Positions 22,679 to 33,811 of a DNA stretch of 37,017 nucleotides are shown here, in pieces. The stretch is from Acidobacteriota bacterium (GTDB taxonomy: Bacteria; Acidobacteriota; Thermoanaerobaculia; UBA5066), in NCBI GenBank assembly GCA_029567505.1, contig JAKPXO010000002.1, positions 1 through 37,017 on the forward strand, written 5' to 3'. Below the pieces are notes generated by a model. It ran no database searches. It saw only the letters and a program-made list of their open reading frames with translations, and had not been told where the DNA came from. The position numbers and the translations under genes are program-made. The stretch's first letter is position 1. Each line of letters opens with the position of its first letter.

Positions 22679-24994
22679 TCAGCGGTCCTCGTCTTCGGGG
22701 CCGCGCTCGCGCGGGTCGGGGACGCGGTCGAAGCCGTCGGCGGCGGCGCCCTTGACGAAGTGCTCTGCGGCTTTCAGGACGCGGCGCCGCGCCTGGTCGA
22801 GGAAGAAGGCCTGCGAGTCGATGGCCGGCTCTCCGCGGCCGGGGCGGAGCCGCTCGTAGGTCCCGTCGGAACGAAGCGCGCGTGCCCTCGCGTTGTCGGC
22901 CATCATCGCGTCGAAAGCGTCGGAGAGCTGCCGGCCGAGCTCGGGGTCGACGATCGGGAACGCGGTCTCGACGCGCCGGAAGAAGTTCCGGGGCATCCAG
23001 TCCGCCGACGAGGCCCAGACCTCGGGGTCGCCGCCGTTCTCGAAGAGGAAGAAGCGGCTGTGCTCGAGGAACCTCCCGACGATCGACCGGACACGGACCG
23101 TCTCCGAGACGCCCGGAAGGCCCGGGACGAGGCAGCAGGTGCCGCGTACGATCAGGTCGACCGGGACTCCGGCCCGCGAGGCCTCGTAGAGCGCCTCGAT
23201 GACCGCGGTGTCGACGAGCGCGTTCAGCTTCGCCCGGATCCGCGCGGGCCGCCCCGCGCGCGCGTGCTCCGTCTCGCGCGAGATCCACTCCAGGACGGCC
23301 CGGTGGAGGTCGCGCGGGGCGGTGACGATCCTGTTGTAGGAGGTCCGCGTCGCGAGGCCGGTGAGGGTGTTGAAGAGGCGCGTGGCGTCCTCTCCGAACT
23401 CGGGGCGGCAGGTGAGCAGGCCGAGGTCGGTATAGACCTTCGCCGTCGCCGGGTTGTAGTTGCCGGTCCCGAGGTGGACGTAGCGGCGGATCTCGTCCTT
23501 CTCGCGCCGGACGACGAGGGCGATCTTCGCGTGGGTCTTCAGGCCGACGACGCCGTAGACGACGTGGATCCCCGCGCGCTCGAGGGCCTTGGCCCAGACG
23601 ATGTTGTTCTCCTCGTCGAAGCGCGCCTTCAGCTCGACCAGGACGGCGACCTGCTTGCCCGCCTCCGCCGCCCGGACGAGGGCGGGGATGACGGGGGAGT
23701 CGGAGCTGGTCCGGTAGAGCGTCATCTTGATGGCGAGCGTCTTCGGGTCGTCGGCGGCCTCCTCGATCAGCTCCACCACCGGCCCGAACGAGTCGTAGGG
23801 GTGGTGGAGGAGGAGGTCCCCCTGGCGGATCGCCTGGAAGATGGAGCCCTCCGTCGACGCGAGCGCGGCGGGGAGAGCCGGGGTGAACGGGGCGTCCTTC
23901 AGGTCGCGCCGGTCGAGCCTCACGAGGGCCATCAGGTCCGCGGCGCCGAGGATGCCGGAGACCTCGTAGATGTCGCTCTCGCTCACCTCGAGCTGCCGCA
24001 TCAGGAGCTTGCGCATCTTCTTCGGCGTCTGCGGCGTCACCTCGACGCGGACGACGGCCCCGAACCGCCGCCGCCGGACCTCCTGCTCGATCGTGGCGAG
24101 GAGGTCGGAGGCCTCGTCCTCCTGGATCTCGATGTCGGCGTCGCGCGTGATCCGGAAGAGGTACGAGGCGAGGATCTCGAGGCCCGGGAAGAGCTCGTCG
24201 AGGTTCGCCTGGACGAGGTCCTCGAGGAGGAGGAACTCCGCGCGCGCGGCCTTGACCTTCTTCTTCCCCTCGACGACCGTCCGGAGCGGAAGGAGGCGAG
24301 GGATCGCCGGAGGCATCTTGACGCGTGCGAACTTCACCTCGCCGTTCTCGGGGTTCCTGGTCTCGATGGCGAGGTTCACCGAGAGGTTCGAGAGGAACGG
24401 GAACGGATGCCCCGGGTCGACGGCGAGGGGCGTCAGGACCGGCAGGACGTTCCTGCGGAAGTAACCCCGCGCCGCCTCCCGCCGCTCCTCCTCGAGGTCT
24501 CCCCACGAGAGCAGCGTGATCCCGGCCGCCGCGAGGCGGGGCAAGAGGTCCTCGTGGAGGCAGGCCGTCTGCTCGGCCTCCATCGCGAGGACGCCCTTCC
24601 GGACGAGCGCGAGCTGCTCCCGCGCCGTCAGGCCGTCGTCGGAACGTTCGGCGAGATCGGCGGAGAGCTGGTCCCGGAGGCCCGAGACCCGGATCATGAA
24701 AAACTCGTCGAGGTTGCTCTCGGAGATGCAGAGGAACTTCAGCCGCTCCAGCAGCGGCCACCGCTCGTCGCGCGCCTCCTCGAGGACCCTCTGGTTGAAG
24801 TCGAGCCAGGAGAGCTCCCGGTTGAGGAGAGGCACGGGCGATCGGACCTCGCCGCGCTCCTCGACGGCCCCGGGCGGCTCGGCCAGGGGCTCGGCGGGCG
24901 CGGGCTCGTCCGGCGGTTCGAGGAGCGTCGGGGCAGGCTCCTCGATCGCTTCGGGGCTCCGCTTTCGCCGGGGACGCTGCTCGTGCCGGATCAC
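22679..24994 (-). CDS. ppk1: Polyphosphate kinase 1
   Basis: LLNRELSWLDFNQRVLEEA, SNLDEFFMIRVSG, HHPYDSF, MTLYRTSSDSPV, ARFDEENNIVWAKALERAG, VYGVVGLKTHAKIALVVRRE, LGTGNYNP. GTG at 24994 with GGGGAG upstream avoids the 23-bp overlap of the listed start at 25036. Confidence 0.95.
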   Translation of the reverse strand: MIRHEQRPRRKRSPEAIEEPAPTLLEPPDEPAPAEPLAEPPGAVEERGEVRSPVPLLNRELSWLDFNQRVLEEARDERWPLLERLKFLCISESNLDEFFMIRVSGLRDQLSADLAERSDDGLTAREQLALVRKGVLAMEAEQTACLHEDLLPRLAAAGITLLSWGDLEEERREAARGYFRRNVLPVLTPLAVDPGHPFPFLSNLSVNLAIETRNPENGEVKFARVKMPPAIPRLLPLRTVVEGKKKVKAARAEFLLLEDLVQANLDELFPGLEILASYLFRITRDADIEIQEDEASDLLATIEQEVRRRRFGAVVRVEVTPQTPKKMRKLLMRQLEVSESDIYEVSGILGAADLMALVRLDRRDLKDAPFTPALPAALASTEGSIFQAIRQGDLLLHHPYDSFGPVVELIEEAADDPKTLAIKMTLYRTSSDSPVIPALVRAAEAGKQVAVLVELKARFDEENNIVWAKALERAGIHVVYGVVGLKTHAKIALVVRREKDEIRRYVHLGTGNYNPATAKVYTDLGLLTCRPEFGEDATRLFNTLTGLATRTSYNRIVTAPRDLHRAVLEWISRETEHARAGRPARIRAKLNALVDTAVIEALYEASRAGVPVDLIVRGTCCLVPGLPGVSETVRVRSIVGRFLEHSRFFLFENGGDPEVWASSADWMPRNFFRRVETAFPIVDPELGRQLSDAFDAMMADNARARALRSDGTYERLRPGRGEPAIDSQAFFLDQARRRVLKAAEHFVKGAAADGFDRVPDPRERGPEDEDR

Positions 24995-25013
24995 GTCTCT
25001 CTCTCCCCGGCGG

Positions 25014-26345
25014 TCAGTCCGAGGCTCCGAGAGCACCCTGGAGCGCGCCCGCGAGCTCGTCGGCGATCGACTCGACCGTCCCGCGCTCCGTCCCCTCCAC
25101 CATGACCCGGGCGAGGAGCTCCGTTCCGGAGTAGCGGACGAGGATCCGCCCCGATCCGGCGATCCGGCTCTCGGCCCCGGCGACGAGGTGCGGGAAACCC
25201 GGGACCCGCTCGAACGGGACCTTCTCCCGGACCTTCACGTTGCGGAGGACCTGGGGGGCGCGCGTGAAGCGGGCGCCGGCGGCGAGGGGGATTCCGCTGG
25301 CCGCGACGACCGCGGCGACGTGGAGGCCGGTCAGCGTCCCGTCTCCCGTCGTCGTCAGGTCGGCCCGAATCAGGTGTCCTGACTGCTCTCCCCCCAGGAG
25401 AGCGGAGTGCCGTTCCATCTCTTCGACGACGTAGCGGTCCCCTACGGCGGCCCGGACGAGCCGGATACCGCGCGCGGCGAGGGCCTCCTCGAGGCCCCAG
25501 TTCGACATGACGGTCCCGACGACCGACCCCGGCTTCTTCCCCTCCCGCTCGAGCTCGAGCGCCCAGAGGAGGAGGACGTCGTCGCCGTCGAGCAGGCGTC
25601 CCTCTCCGTCGGCGAGGATCGCCCGGTCGGCGTCGCCGTCGAGCGCGAGGCCGAGGTGCGCGCCGGAGCGGACGACCGCGTTCGCCATCGCCTCCGGATG
25701 GAGGGCGCCGCACCCTTCGTTGATGTTCCGGCCGTCCGGGGCGGCCGCGAGCGGGACGACCTCGGCCCCGGCGCGCCGGAACGCCTCCGGGGCGACCTGG
25801 AACGCGGCCCCGTTCGCGCAGTCGACGACCACCTTGAGCCCGTCGAGCCGTTTCGGGAGCGTCTCGACCAGGTGGTTCTCGTAGAGCTCCGGGAGAGAGG
25901 AGTCCTCGGCCGGCGGGATCGGCTCGGCCGGCGCGGAGGTCGCGATGCGCCGCTCGATCTCGGCCTCGAGCGCGTCGGGGAGCTTCCTCCCCTCCGAGGA
26001 GAAGACCTTGATCCCGTTGTCCGGCCAGGGGTTGTGGGACGCGGAGATGGAAATCCCCGCGTCGGCGCCGAGGGCGCGGACGAGGTGGGCGACCGCGGGA
26101 GTCGGGACGACCCCCGCGAACCTCACGCCGGCACCGGCGGCGATCAGCCCTCCCGATAGGGCCGCGACGATCCCCGGCGAGGAGACGCGGGTGTCGCAGC
26201 CGAGGACGACGGTCAGGGGAGAGGGACGGCCGGCCTCGCGGAGGACGGACGCGAGGGCCCCCCCGACCCGGGAGACGGTGGCCGGGTCGAGCGGATACTC
26301 TCCGGCCCTTCCGCGGATCCCGTCCGTGCCGAAGAGCGCGCGCAT
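25014..26345 (-). CDS. glmM: Phosphoglucosamine mutase
   Basis: MRALFGTDGIRGRAGEYPL, ISISASHNPWPDNGIKVFS, LALDGDADRAILAD, VRYSGTELLARVMVEG. Confidence 0.96.
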   Translation of the reverse strand: MRALFGTDGIRGRAGEYPLDPATVSRVGGALASVLREAGRPSPLTVVLGCDTRVSSPGIVAALSGGLIAAGAGVRFAGVVPTPAVAHLVRALGADAGISISASHNPWPDNGIKVFSSEGRKLPDALEAEIERRIATSAPAEPIPPAEDSSLPELYENHLVETLPKRLDGLKVVVDCANGAAFQVAPEAFRRAGAEVVPLAAAPDGRNINEGCGALHPEAMANAVVRSGAHLGLALDGDADRAILADGEGRLLDGDDVLLLWALELEREGKKPGSVVGTVMSNWGLEEALAARGIRLVRAAVGDRYVVEEMERHSALLGGEQSGHLIRADLTTTGDGTLTGLHVAAVVAASGIPLAAGARFTRAPQVLRNVKVREKVPFERVPGFPHLVAGAESRIAGSGRILVRYSGTELLARVMVEGTERGTVESIADELAGALQGALGASD

Positions 26346-26382
26346 GACCCGCGGAGTTTACGGGACCGGCGGCGGGAGCGGG

Positions 26383-27273
26383 CTAGCGACGGCCCGCAGC
26401 GGTGGCGGCGCCGAGGACGTGGACGAAACGGAGCGTCTCGTCGACGTCGTGAACGCGCAGCAGGACGGGATTCCGGTCGCGAAGCCTCTCGATCGCCACG
26501 GCGCACGCGGCGAGCGATTCCGGGAGCCTCTCGGCGGCGGGACGTCCCGAGACGGAGCCGAGGAACGCCTTCCGGGAGGCCCCGAGGACGATCGGAGCAC
26601 CGTCCGGGCCGATCTCCTCGAGCCGCGCGAGGAGCTCGAAGTTCTGCTCGGCCGTCTTCCCGAAGCCGAGGCCGGGATCGAGGAGGATCTGGTCGGGGCG
26701 GATGCCGGCGACGAGGCAGCGTCGCCGCGCCCGGGCCAGGTCGTGCGCCACCTCGGCCACGACGTCGGGGCCGAAGCGCGAGACCTCGAACGTCGTCGCG
26801 GGGGTGCCCCTCATGTGGCCGAGGACGAGGGCCGCGTCCCTCTCGGCAACGAGCTCGAGGAGGTCCGTCGGCGGATCGAGGCCGGCCACGAGGTTGACGA
26901 CGTCGGCGCCGGCGTCGAGGGCTTTCCGCGCCACCTCGGTGCGCCGCGTGTCGATGGAGATCGGGACCGCCGGGTCGCCGGCCCGGATCCCGGCGACGAC
27001 CGGGAGGACGCGGGCGAGCTCCTCCTCGACGGAGACCTCGGCCGCGCCGCCGCCGTAGGCGGTCCCGCGCGGCCGGGTCGACTCGCCGCCGACGTCGAGG
27101 AGGGCGGCGCCGGCCGCCCCGAAGCGGAGCGCGGCGGCGACGGCGGCGTCCGTCGAGGCGTGGAGGCCGCCGTCCGAGAAGGAGTCGGGGGTGACGTTCA
27201 GGATCGCCATGACCCCGGCAGGCGAGGGGAACCGAAGCTCCCGGTTCCCGAGGAGGGTGCGGAAGGTCGTCAT
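26383..27273 (-). CDS. folP: Dihydropteroate synthase
   Basis: GVMAILNVTPDSFSDGG, VPISIDTRR, VLGHMRGTP, ILLDPGLGFGKTAEQNFELL, VLGASRKAFLG. Confidence 0.96.
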   Translation of the reverse strand: MTTFRTLLGNRELRFPSPAGVMAILNVTPDSFSDGGLHASTDAAVAAALRFGAAGAALLDVGGESTRPRGTAYGGGAAEVSVEEELARVLPVVAGIRAGDPAVPISIDTRRTEVARKALDAGADVVNLVAGLDPPTDLLELVAERDAALVLGHMRGTPATTFEVSRFGPDVVAEVAHDLARARRRCLVAGIRPDQILLDPGLGFGKTAEQNFELLARLEEIGPDGAPIVLGASRKAFLGSVSGRPAAERLPESLAACAVAIERLRDRNPVLLRVHDVDETLRFVHVLGAATAAGRR

Positions 27274-27414
27274 GTCGAGCGTCCCGGCCGGGAGTCTAGG
27301 ACCTCGCCCGCTCCCACGAATGCCGGGCCCGGGGCGGCGGAGGGCGCCGCCGAGGAGCAGCCGCCGCGCAAGACGGAGCGCGGCGGCCGGACGCGAGGCG
27401 TCCCGGTCCTCGCG

Positions 27415-30003
27415 TCACTCCGGCAGGCCCAGGACGAAGGAGCCGTCGTCCGTGCCTCGGCCCGGCGCGGCGCCGTCGTTGATCACGGCGTAGGCGAGGA
27501 AGCTGCCGTCGGCCCCCGCGCGGATCCGTGCCCACGCGCGTTCGACTCCGGGGCACATCTCGCGAAGGACCGCGTCGATCTGCAGGAGCTCGTTCCTCGC
27601 GAGAGGGATCTCGTCGCGCGAAGCCGCCAGGTGTCCCGTGACGCCGTCGAAGATCTCGAGGCGGAAGGTCGCGCTCTGACTGCGGAGGTTCACGATGGCG
27701 AGGTTGGTCCGGGTCGTCTCGTCCTGTCGGAGGTCGGGCACGATGACGGACGTCGAGTGGTGCGGCTCGAGGACGGCGGGCTCGAAGAGCCCGTGCGAGC
27801 GGCCGTCCGCGGTCACGCTCGAGACACGGACGCCCGCGAGGACTCCCTTCGTCGCGCCGTAGGGCCCGACGTAGAGCGGGCTGGCGATCGCGACGCCGGC
27901 CTCCGGGGCGCCCGCCAGACCGCGACGCCGCAGCTCCGCGAAGAAGTCCGGCAGGTGGAGCGTCGCCCGGGGCGCGACCGTCTCCCGGAGGGTCGTCCCC
28001 GTCGCCGCCAGCGTGACGTCGACCTGAACGGGCTGCTCGCCCGGGTTCGTCACGACCAGCTCCGTCGCGTAGCGGCCGCTCTGGACGGCGACCGGTACGA
28101 CCCACATGTTCAGCTCGGCCCGGTCACTCTCGGAGGTCGCCGGCACGAACGACCCGTCGTCGCTCGCGTTGTCGTTCACCGCTCCCCAGGCCAGGTACGG
28201 GGCCCTCCCGTCGACCCGCTCGATCCGGGCCCAGCCGACGCGGGTCGCGAGCCCGGCGACCCGGAGGACGCGGTTCAGCTGCCGGAAGTCTCCGGGCTCG
28301 AGAACGAGGTCCGGAAGGACGGCGTGTCCCGGCGTGGCCGGGTCTCCCGACTCGACCGTGATCCGCAGCGTGACCGGTCCGTCGTCGGGACCTCCGGCGT
28401 TCACGAGGGCGAGGTTGCTCCGGTCCCGTTCGGTCTCGACGAGCCACGGCACGTACGACGTCTCGCGGAGCGCCTCGAGCCGCCGGACGCCGCCGAACGA
28501 GACCCCCGCGCCGGCCTGCGTCGTGACGCGGACCGTCGCGGCGAGCGCCTTCGGCGAGGAGGCGCCCGAGGTCGAGATGCGCAGCGTCCCGAAGAGCGGT
28601 CCTTCCCCCGAGATCGCCAGGCCGGCCTCCCGCAGGAAGTCGATCGCCGAGGGGGCATGAATCTGGCCGGAAGGCGGGATCACCTGCTCGACGGTCCCGG
28701 TCCCTCCTCCGCTCGCGGCGACGTACCGGAGAAACACCCGCGCTGGCGTGCTCCCCGCGTTCGTCAGGAGGAGGTCGGACCCGAAGCCGCCGCCTCCCGG
28801 CCCCGCCGTGGAGAGGAGGACGGGAACGGAGAGGACGTCGACGCGCGACGAGCCCTCTCCCGCCACGATGACGCCCTCGTGCGTCCCGAGGACGAAGTCG
28901 GCCCGGTCGTCGCCGTTCCAGTCGGCGCCCACGACCTCGAAGCCGGCCAAGGGTACCCCTATCTCGCTTCGCGTGAAGGCTTCGGGACCGCCCCGGAAGA
29001 CGGCGACGGACGAGCTCCTCTCCTGCGGAACGACGAGGTCCAGCCGGCCGTCCCCGTCGGTGTCCGCGACGAACGGGCGCCCGTAGTCGACGTCCGCGCT
29101 CGTCCAGGGGCCGAAGCTCCCGCCGCCCTGGTTCCGGTGGACCTGCAGGCGATAGGTGCAGCATTCCGCGCCCGATCCCAGGCGGTTGAGGTCGACGAGA
29201 TCGGGTCGTCCGTCGGCGTCGAGGTCCGCGAGGATGGAGGGGAACGCGCTCGGACCCGGGAAGGTCGGCCCAACGGCGAACGTGCCGTCGCCAGCGCTCC
29301 GCCAGACCGACGTGGTTCCGAACACCCCGGGCGCGATCAGATCCCTCGAGGAGACGACGAGGTCCGTTCGCCCGTCGCCGTCGATGTCTCCCGCGGTCAA
29401 CCACCCATCGGCGCTCGGACCGATGTCCGTCGGTCGGGGGACCTCGAACTCCAGCGCGCCCCGGCCGCGGTAGAAGAGGAGGAGTGCCCGCGAGTCCTGA
29501 AAGGAGAGGACGCTCAGGTCGGTCCTCCCGTCGCCGTCGAAGTCGCCGGCGGCGAGAGCGGCGACGGTCGCGGCGTTCGGGGCTCCGCCGTCCACGCTCA
29601 GCGTCGCGCCCGCGACGAACTCCCCCTCGCCGTCCCCCTTCAGGATCGCGATCTGCCGCGACCCCTCTCCGAGCACGCCCGCGGTGGGGACGGCGACGGC
29701 GAGGTCGAGGGCGCCGTCGCCGTCGAAGTCGCCCCACGCCGGCTCGAAGAGATGCCGGGGTCCCGGCGAGGCGATCGGTTCCACCTCGCTGCCGACAGGC
29801 CAAACCTGCACGGAGTCCGGCCCGAGCATCACGAGGAACGGTGGCCCGCCGCGAGAGAGCTCCTGCGTGGAAAGGGTCCCCGAGAAGACCCGCCCGATCG
29901 CGGGGATCTCGGCCAGGACGGGAAGTTCCTGTCCCTTCGCGGAAGCGTGAACGAGGAGCGCAGCGAGCGCGGTGAGCGCGATCCGCTCAGAAATGTGTTT
30001 CAT
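27415..30003 (-). CDS. Secreted FG-GAP/VCBS beta-propeller protein with C-terminal ABAB tandem domains
   Basis: Signal peptide MKHISERIALTALAALLVHASAKG (ATG at 30003). Calcium-loop repeats DFDGDGALDL, DFDGDGRTDL, DIDGDGRTDL, DLDADGRPDL, DTDGDGRLDL, DWNGDDRADF. Confidence 0.85.
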   Translation of the reverse strand: MKHISERIALTALAALLVHASAKGQELPVLAEIPAIGRVFSGTLSTQELSRGGPPFLVMLGPDSVQVWPVGSEVEPIASPGPRHLFEPAWGDFDGDGALDLAVAVPTAGVLGEGSRQIAILKGDGEGEFVAGATLSVDGGAPNAATVAALAAGDFDGDGRTDLSVLSFQDSRALLLFYRGRGALEFEVPRPTDIGPSADGWLTAGDIDGDGRTDLVVSSRDLIAPGVFGTTSVWRSAGDGTFAVGPTFPGPSAFPSILADLDADGRPDLVDLNRLGSGAECCTYRLQVHRNQGGGSFGPWTSADVDYGRPFVADTDGDGRLDLVVPQERSSSVAVFRGGPEAFTRSEIGVPLAGFEVVGADWNGDDRADFVLGTHEGVIVAGEGSSRVDVLSVPVLLSTAGPGGGGFGSDLLLTNAGSTPARVFLRYVAASGGGTGTVEQVIPPSGQIHAPSAIDFLREAGLAISGEGPLFGTLRISTSGASSPKALAATVRVTTQAGAGVSFGGVRRLEALRETSYVPWLVETERDRSNLALVNAGGPDDGPVTLRITVESGDPATPGHAVLPDLVLEPGDFRQLNRVLRVAGLATRVGWARIERVDGRAPYLAWGAVNDNASDDGSFVPATSESDRAELNMWVVPVAVQSGRYATELVVTNPGEQPVQVDVTLAATGTTLRETVAPRATLHLPDFFAELRRRGLAGAPEAGVAIASPLYVGPYGATKGVLAGVRVSSVTADGRSHGLFEPAVLEPHHSTSVIVPDLRQDETTRTNLAIVNLRSQSATFRLEIFDGVTGHLAASRDEIPLARNELLQIDAVLREMCPGVERAWARIRAGADGSFLAYAVINDGAAPGRGTDDGSFVLGLPE

Positions 30004-30015
30004 GGCAGGTAGTGT

Positions 30016-30044
30016 CCCGGGCCGGTGCGAACCCACGGCCCGGG
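30016..30044. repeat. Perfect 9-bp inverted repeat CCCGGGCCG-N11-CGGCCCGGG between ftsH and the FG-GAP gene
   Basis: Direct reading, arms 30016-30024 and 30036-30044. Possible transcript hairpin; no T-tract. Confidence 0.6.
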
Positions 30045-30070
30045 CGGGGACGCCCCCGGAGCGCGGTCCG

Positions 30071-32002
<1,932 letters not shown>

Positions 32003-32074
32003 ACGGTCACCCTTCCCGGCAATCTACGGCGCCGGGCCGCCCCCGCTGAGCGTCAGCGCAGCGGGACATCGAGT

Positions 32075-32638
32075 TCAGCCCCGGACGACCTTGATCGGCC
32101 CGGTGGCGAGCGCAAAGGGAGGGTCGCCCGGCGTCCTCACCTTCGCGATGAACGGGAAGTTGCCCCCCTCGCCGGCGAACTCCATGCCGTAGCCGACGAG
32201 GACGCCGTCCTCGGACGGGAACAGCACGTAGTCGACGAGCAGCGAGCTCTTCCGCTCCTGGGGGCGGTCGACGATCGCGGCGAAGCGGATCGAGGTCGGG
32301 CCCTCCTCGCGGAGCTGGTCGGCGAGGTAGGTCTCGATGATGCCGCTCCGGATCACGTCCTTCAGGATGATGATGTCGGCCCCGCGGACGTTGAACGGCG
32401 TCACGAAGTGGAAATCGACGATCTCCTCCTCGTTCCCCCGGATCACGTCGATGTACTCGAGCCGGACGGACCGCGGGAGCGACCGTGCGAGGTCCGCCGC
32501 GAAGACGGCGGCACCCTTGAGGATCGCGATCAGGACGATCGGGCTCTCCGGGAAGTCGCTCGAGATCCTCTGGCCGACCGACTGGACCCGGTGAGCGATC
32601 TCGGCGGGCGAGAACCGCTCGTCGTAGAGGAGGTTCAT
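32075..32638 (-). CDS. hpt: Hypoxanthine phosphoribosyltransferase
   Basis: PIVLIAILKGAAVFAADLARSL, PRPP-loop region DIIILKDVIRSGIIETYLADQL, LLVDYVLFPSEDGVLVGYGMEFAGEG; next to tilS and ftsH. Confidence 0.88.
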   Translation of the reverse strand: MNLLYDERFSPAEIAHRVQSVGQRISSDFPESPIVLIAILKGAAVFAADLARSLPRSVRLEYIDVIRGNEEEIVDFHFVTPFNVRGADIIILKDVIRSGIIETYLADQLREEGPTSIRFAAIVDRPQERKSSLLVDYVLFPSEDGVLVGYGMEFAGEGGNFPFIAKVRTPGDPPFALATGPIKVVRG

Positions 32639-33642
32639 GGTACCAGTCTAGCAGGGGGCGTCAGGCGGACGGTCAACCGGTCGGCGGTGATCCGGCGCCC
32701 GGCGAACGACTCCCGGAACGCAGGCTCTCCGGCCGCGATCCGGTCGAGGACCCGGCCGACCTGCGCGCGCCCGGGCGGGCGGCCCACGCCTCCCGCCGCG
32801 CGAACCAGGAGACGGCCCGCCGCCTCCCGCCCGAGCCGATCGAGGAGGCGCCGCGGCCACGGGCCGCCCAGCGGGAGCCCGGCCTCGGCGAGGGCGGCGT
32901 CGATCGCGGCGTCGAGGGCGTCCAGCCGCTCGGTGAGCACCTCGGCGGCCCTCGCGAGCCGAGCCGTGGCCCCCGGCCACCGGGCCTCGATCTCCGGAAG
33001 GACCCGATGCCGGACGCGGTTCCGGGCGAATCGCTCGTCGGCGTTCGAGGCGTCCTCGCGCCAGGGGACCCCTTCCGCGAGGAGCCACTCCCGGAGCTCG
33101 CCGCGCCGGAACGGGAGGAGGGGGCGGACGACGCCGTCCGTCCGGCGGGGTCGGATGCCCCCCCGCGTGCGGCCGAGGCGGCGCTCGAGATGCAGGAGGA
33201 CCGTCTCCGCCTGGTCCTCGAGCGTGTGGCCGGTCGCGAGGAGCGTCCCCGGACCGAGGTCCCGCCCGAGCGCGACCAGGGACTCGTATCGGAGGCGCCG
33301 TGCCGCCGACTCGAGGCTCTCGCCCCCCTCCCGGAGGTCGCGGACCGGAAAGCTCCGGAAGACGAACGACGTGCCGAGCGACGCCGCGAGGTCGGCCGCG
33401 GCGCGCGCGTCCCGGTGCCCCTCGACGCCCCGGAGCTGGTGGTCGACGTGGAAGAGGACGATCGGAACGTCCCGACGGCGAGCCAGGGCGGAGAGGAGGA
33501 GAGCGAGGGCGGTGGAGTCGCTCCCGCCCGAGCAGGCGGCGACGAACGCGGTCGCGCCGTCCAGGACCCCCGAAGCGGCGACGTGGCGGGCGAAGGCGTC
33601 CGGAAGGGGCTCGGAGCGGCCCGGCGGGGCAGGGTTCTGCAC
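32635..33642 (-). CDS. tilS: tRNA(Ile)-lysidine synthase
   Basis: AACSGGSDSTALALLLSAL, LFHVDHQLRG, ATGHTLEDQAETVLLHLERRLG, RPLLPFRRGELREWLLAEGVPWREDASNADERFARNRVRHRVLPEI; GTG start. Confidence 0.95.
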   Translation of the reverse strand: MQNPAPPGRSEPLPDAFARHVAASGVLDGATAFVAACSGGSDSTALALLLSALARRRDVPIVLFHVDHQLRGVEGHRDARAAADLAASLGTSFVFRSFPVRDLREGGESLESAARRLRYESLVALGRDLGPGTLLATGHTLEDQAETVLLHLERRLGRTRGGIRPRRTDGVVRPLLPFRRGELREWLLAEGVPWREDASNADERFARNRVRHRVLPEIEARWPGATARLARAAEVLTERLDALDAAIDAALAEAGLPLGGPWPRRLLDRLGREAAGRLLVRAAGGVGRPPGRAQVGRVLDRIAAGEPAFRESFAGRRITADRLTVRLTPPARLVP

Positions 33643-33680
33643 TCCGGGAGGGTAGCCGACGCGGGCCGGGCGGGGAGGGG

Positions 33681-33756
33681 TGGTGGCGATGGGCGGACTC
33701 GAACCGCCGACACAGGGCTTATGAGACCCCCGCTCTACCGACTGAGCTACATCGCC
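33681..33756 (-). tRNA. tRNA with CAU anticodon (probably elongator Met; Ile2 not excluded), CCA encoded
   Basis: Reverse complement GGCGATGTAGCTCAGTCGGTAGAGCGGGGGTCTCATAAGCCCTGTGTCGGCGGTTCGAGTCCGCCCATCGCCACCA folds as a cloverleaf: 7-bp acceptor stem, anticodon loop CTCATAA, GGCGG/CCGCC T-stem, TTCGAGT loop. Confidence 0.93.
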
Positions 33757-33799
33757 ACGAGCCGGCCGCAGAGCCGCGGATGGTAGCAGATCCCGGGTC

Positions 33800-33805
33800 T
33801 ATGAT
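33800..33805 (+). promoter_or_regulatory. Candidate -10 (TATGAT) implying a leaderless transcript for the 33812 gene
   Basis: TATGAT, 6 nt, then ATG 33812; no Shine-Dalgarno before the ATG. Confidence 0.45.
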
Positions 33806-33811
33806 GTCGTC

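Noticed and set aside
27326-27335. CCGGGCCCGG palindrome near folP start
   Set aside because: Short self-complementary GC run expected by chance at this base composition.
25945-30012. 1355-aa plus-strand ORF
   Set aside because: Antisense across glmM, folP and the FG-GAP gene, crossing gene boundaries; charged low-complexity translation. Not a giant gene.
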